From CAZOBJ01 sp964577825 (GTDB taxonomy: Bacteria > Planctomycetota > SZUA-567 > JAFGNG01), in the NCBI GenBank assembly GCA_964577825.1, contig CAZOBJ010000009.1:1-56470 (forward strand): 56,470 nt of DNA, read 5' to 3'. This document shows positions 53,525 to 56,470 of the stretch, in pieces. Made by a program: the position numbers and the translations under genes. Every line of letters begins with the position of its first letter. Positions within the stretch are counted from its first letter, which is position 1. The notes beneath the pieces were generated by a model, which worked only from the letters and a program-made list of their open reading frames with translations, did not search any database and was not told the DNA's origin.

Positions 53525-56470
53525 ATGGCCCAGGCATGGATGCGCACCTTTCGGAACCCGGACGCCCGCTTCCGAGGCAAGCCCTTCTGGGCGTGGAACG
53601 GGAAGCTGGACTCGGCCGAGCTGCGCAGGCAGGTCCGGGTGATGCACCGCATGGGCCTGGGCGGGTTCTTTATGCACGCGCGCACGGGGCTGGCCACGGC
53701 CTACCTGTCCGACGAATGGTTCGCCTGCGTACGCGCCTGCATCGACGAAGCCCGGCGCCACGGCATGCAGGCCTGGCTCTACGACGAGGACGGCTGGCCC
53801 TCGGGCACGGCCGCGGGCAGGGTGACCCGCAATCCGGCCTTCCGCCGACGCCGCCTCGTGCTACAGGCCGCGCACAGGCCCGCAAACCTGCGCTGGAGGC
53901 CGGAGACGGTGGCCGCGTTCGTGGCGCGCCTCGACGGGCAGAACGCCTTCGACGTGCGCCGCGTCTCGCGCGGGCGCCGGCCCGGGCGCCTGGGCCGGGG
54001 CGAGGCGATCCTGGTGTTCACCCGGCAGGTCGAGGATCCCAAGACCCTGCGCAAGGGGTACGCGTACCTGGATACGCTCAACCCCGCGGCGGTGCGCGAG
54101 TTCATCCGCCTCACCCACGAGCCCTACCGCCGCCGCGTCGGCGAGCACTTCGGCGGGACCGTGCCCGGGATCTTTACCGACGAGCCCGGGCCCCCGCCCA
54201 TGCTGCGCGGCACCACCGGCTGGGACAAGTCGCCCCTGCGCATCGAGCTTCCCTGGACGGACGGCCTGCCCGACGCGTTCCGCAGGCGCTACGGGTACGA
54301 CGTGGTGGATCGTCTGCCCGCGCTCGTGTTCAACGTGGACGGCCGGGAGATCGACCCCGCCCGGGTCCACTACCACGACTGCGTCACGCATCTCTTTGTG
54401 GACGCGTTCTCCAGGCAAATCGGCGACTGGTGCGCCGAGCACGGCCTCGTGCACACCGGGCACGTGCTCGCCGAAGACCGACTCTCCTCCCAGACCGGGT
54501 CCTCGGGAAGCTGCATGCGGTTCTACGAGCACATGCAGGCCCCGGGCATGGACCTGTTGACCGAGTACGCGCGCGGCTACGACGCGGCCAAGCAGGTCAG
54601 CAGCGCCGCGCGGCAGTTCGGCCGCACCTGGCGGATGACCGAGACCTACGGAGTCACGGGCTGGGACTTCTCCCTGGCTGGGCACAAGGCCCTGGCCGAC
54701 TGGCAGGTTGCCCTGGGCATGAACCTGCGCTGCCAGCACCTGTCGTGGTACACCATGCAGGGCGAGTCCAAGCGCGACTATCCCGCCTCCATCCTGCACC
54801 AGTCGCCCTGGTGGGAATTGTACGGCAAGGTGGAGGACTATTTCGCGCGCGTGGGTGCGGTGATGACCCGCGGCGCGGAGGTGCGCGACCTCTTGGTCAT
54901 TCACCCCGTCGAGAGCATGTGGACCCTGTGCCGCCTGGGCTGGAAGTCCGGCCCGACGCTCGCCGACGACGTGCGCGCCTACGACCAGATGCTCGTGTGC
55001 TTGCGCGACACATTGCTGTGCGCGCACCTCGACTTCGACTACGGGGACGAGGAGATCCTCTCGCGCCGCGCGCGCGTGACCGGCCGCCGGCGCGCCGCGC
55101 GACTCCTGGTGGGCCGGGCCGCGTACCGGGCGGTGCTGGTGCCGGAGCTGAAGACCATGCGCGCGTCCACCGTGCGGCTGCTGCGCCGCTTCCATCGGGC
55201 GGGCGGCCTGGTCGTGTTCGCGGGCGAGGCCGCGGAGCATGTGGACGCGATGGCCGGCCCTGCGGCGCGCAACCTCGCCCGCGCCTGCATCCGGGCCCCG
55301 GCCCAGGGCGACGAGATTGTGCGAGCCCTGGCGCCCATCTGCCGGCGCGTGTCCGTCACCGACGCGCGCGGCCTGGAGCTCGCGCCCGTCCTGTACCTGT
55401 TGCGCGAGGACCGTGGCGCGCACTACCTCTTCCTGTGCAACACGGGACGCGACCCGCGCGGCCTGGGCAACCGGGACCTGCCCGTGCGCGAACGCACGTT
55501 CTCGCTCGCAGACGTGCGCGTGCGCGGGTTTGCGGGCGCGCGCGGCGCGCCCATCGAGCTCGACCCGGAGGACGGGGCCACGTACGCGGCCGACGCGCGC
55601 AGGAGGGACGGGCTCTGGGAGATCCGCACCTCGCTTCCCGCGCTGGGCAGCCGCCTGTTCGTGGTCCCCAAGCGCAAGCTCGCCGACCGGCCCCCGGCCC
55701 GCCCGCGGCGCCGGACCGTGCGCACGCGCACCCTGCGCAAGGACGGGTGGACCGCGGTCCTGTCCGAGGACAACGTGCTCGTGCTCGACCGGCCGGAGTA
55801 CAAGATCGGCGCGCGCCGATGGCGCGGCCCCGAGGAGGTCCTGCGCGTGGACCGGGCGGTGCGCGAGGCACTGGGCCTGCCGCCGCGCGGCCCGTGGATG
55901 CCCCAGCCGTGGCGCACCAGCCCGCCCGCGGACCCGCCGCAGGTGCCCCTGGCGCTGCGGTATCGGTTCCAGGTCGACGCCGTGCCCACGGGCGCGCTGT
56001 ACCTGGGCCTGGAACAGGCGCACCGGTTCGAGATCGCGCTCAACGGCGCGTCCGTGAGCACGGACGCGGACGCGGGCTGGTGGTGCGACCGATCGTTGCG
56101 GCGCATCTCGCTCGATCCGGCGCTCCTGCGCAAGGGCGAGAACGAACTCCGCCTCGCTTGCCGGTACGACGAGACCCATTCCGGCCTGGAGACCATGTTC
56201 CTGCTGGGCCGGTTCGGCGCGCGCGCCAGGGACACCCGGGTACGGCTCACGGCCCTGCCCCAGAAGCTTACCGTGGGCGACTGGACCCGGCAGGGGCTGC
56301 GGTTCTACGCGGGTGCGGTCACCTATGAGCGCGACATCCGCCCCCGGCTGGCGCGCGGCGAGCGGCTGTTCGTGCAGGTGCCCGCGTACCGCGGCGCGGC
56401 CGTGCGCATTCTCGTGGACGGCCGCTGCGCGGGCGTGATCGCTTGGCCGCCCATCGAAGTGGACGTCACG
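53525..56470 (+). CDS. GH106-like (alpha-L-rhamnosidase-type) glycoside hydrolase, C-terminus outside window
   Basis: 982 codons open to the window edge. It starts at the ATG at 53525: RFRGKPFWAWNGKLD, then MGLGGFFMHARTGLATAYLS and QAWLYDEDGWPSGTAAG. These are the N-terminal signatures of the large GH106/rhamnosidase-like family found in PVC bacteria and Bacteroidetes. TDEPGPPPM and WRMTETYGVTGW (candidate acidic residues) lie in the barrel. A galactose-binding-like beta domain follows near residues 800-900 (GALYLGLEQAHRFEIALNG). No signal peptide. The substrate is uncertain. Confidence 0.82.
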   Translation, partial: MAQAWMRTFRNPDARFRGKPFWAWNGKLDSAELRRQVRVMHRMGLGGFFMHARTGLATAYLSDEWFACVRACIDEARRHGMQAWLYDEDGWPSGTAAGRVTRNPAFRRRRLVLQAAHRPANLRWRPETVAAFVARLDGQNAFDVRRVSRGRRPGRLGRGEAILVFTRQVEDPKTLRKGYAYLDTLNPAAVREFIRLTHEPYRRRVGEHFGGTVPGIFTDEPGPPPMLRGTTGWDKSPLRIELPWTDGLPDAFRRRYGYDVVDRLPALVFNVDGREIDPARVHYHDCVTHLFVDAFSRQIGDWCAEHGLVHTGHVLAEDRLSSQTGSSGSCMRFYEHMQAPGMDLLTEYARGYDAAKQVSSAARQFGRTWRMTETYGVTGWDFSLAGHKALADWQVALGMNLRCQHLSWYTMQGESKRDYPASILHQSPWWELYGKVEDYFARVGAVMTRGAEVRDLLVIHPVESMWTLCRLGWKSGPTLADDVRAYDQMLVCLRDTLLCAHLDFDYGDEEILSRRARVTGRRRAARLLVGRAAYRAVLVPELKTMRASTVRLLRRFHRAGGLVVFAGEAAEHVDAMAGPAARNLARACIRAPAQGDEIVRALAPICRRVSVTDARGLELAPVLYLLREDRGAHYLFLCNTGRDPRGLGNRDLPVRERTFSLADVRVRGFAGARGAPIELDPEDGATYAADARRRDGLWEIRTSLPALGSRLFVVPKRKLADRPPARPRRRTVRTRTLRKDGWTAVLSEDNVLVLDRPEYKIGARRWRGPEEVLRVDRAVREALGLPPRGPWMPQPWRTSPPADPPQVPLALRYRFQVDAVPTGALYLGLEQAHRFEIALNGASVSTDADAGWWCDRSLRRISLDPALLRKGENELRLACRYDETHSGLETMFLLGRFGARARDTRVRLTALPQKLTVGDWTRQGLRFYAGAVTYERDIRPRLARGERLFVQVPAYRGAAVRILVDGRCAGVIAWPPIEVDVT

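Noticed and set aside
48792..53537. 1581-codon reverse-strand ORF over the E1 and aldehyde dehydrogenase genes
   Set aside because: It is low-complexity His/Arg/Gly/Ala-rich shadow sequence of high-GC genes with clear domains on the forward strand.

Overview
The window is about 56 kb of very GC-rich bacterial DNA with one AT-richer patch (about 43.5-45.1 kb). It has a complete set of LPS and outer-membrane genes (bamA, skp, lpxD, an lpxC-fabZ fusion, lpxA, mlaEFD), so the organism is diderm. It also carries several large glycoside hydrolases, a McsA-McsB-ClpC arginine-phosphorylation module and a predicted bacterial histone. This mix suggests a polysaccharide-degrading member of the PVC superphylum or a neighbouring phylum (Planctomycetota, Lentisphaerota, Kiritimatiellota or Hydrogenedentota-like). 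The sequence alone does not settle which.

Layout. 1-5.4 kb: two reverse-strand carbohydrate genes (a partial TIM-barrel hydrolase and a 1257-residue GH2 enzyme), divergent from transketolase. 7.7-7.9 kb: a 65-residue histone-fold protein between a near-consensus promoter and a perfect 18-bp hairpin. 8.0-12.3 kb (reverse): a tightly overlapping PIN-TRAM / ispD / nrnA / manC / ruvX operon. 12.6-21.5 kb (reverse): queD, a hexulose-6-phosphate synthase-RraA fusion, mcsA, mcsB, clpC, mlaE, mlaF, mlaD. 21.6-23.1 kb (reverse): a WecA/MraY-type transferase lacking a conserved Asp. 23.2-36.9 kb (forward): tRNA-Gln, then glmU (N-terminal half only), prs, rplY, pth, rpsF, ssb, rpsR, rplI, dnaB, bamA, skp, lpxD, lpxC-fabZ, lpxA, a Trm112-like protein and a MerR-like protein. 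37-42.9 kb (reverse): GH116, folD, a zinc-ribbon SurA-like foldase and a secreted protein.

43.1-46.1 kb is an accessory region beside tRNA-Pro. It holds degenerate repeats, an aminoglycoside nucleotidyltransferase-like gene, a GIY-YIG nuclease gene interrupted by an amber codon, and a promoter followed by two overlapping mini-ORFs and a membrane protein. 46.2-52.1 kb (forward) encodes a TIM-barrel protein, a tandem GNAT protein, a fused E1 alpha-beta dehydrogenase and an aldehyde dehydrogenase. A TPR membrane protein and a GH106-like hydrolase (cut by the window edge) diverge from promoters that appear to share one palindromic -35 hexamer.

Most intergenic gaps contain recognisable sigma70-type promoters (TTGACA or TTGCNN, 16-18 bp, TAnnnT). 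This gives some confidence in the operon boundaries. The items most worth follow-up are the histone gene, the tRNA-Pro accessory region with its mini-ORF cascade and amber-interrupted nuclease, and the McsAB-ClpC module in an LPS-bearing cell without an adjacent CtsR.
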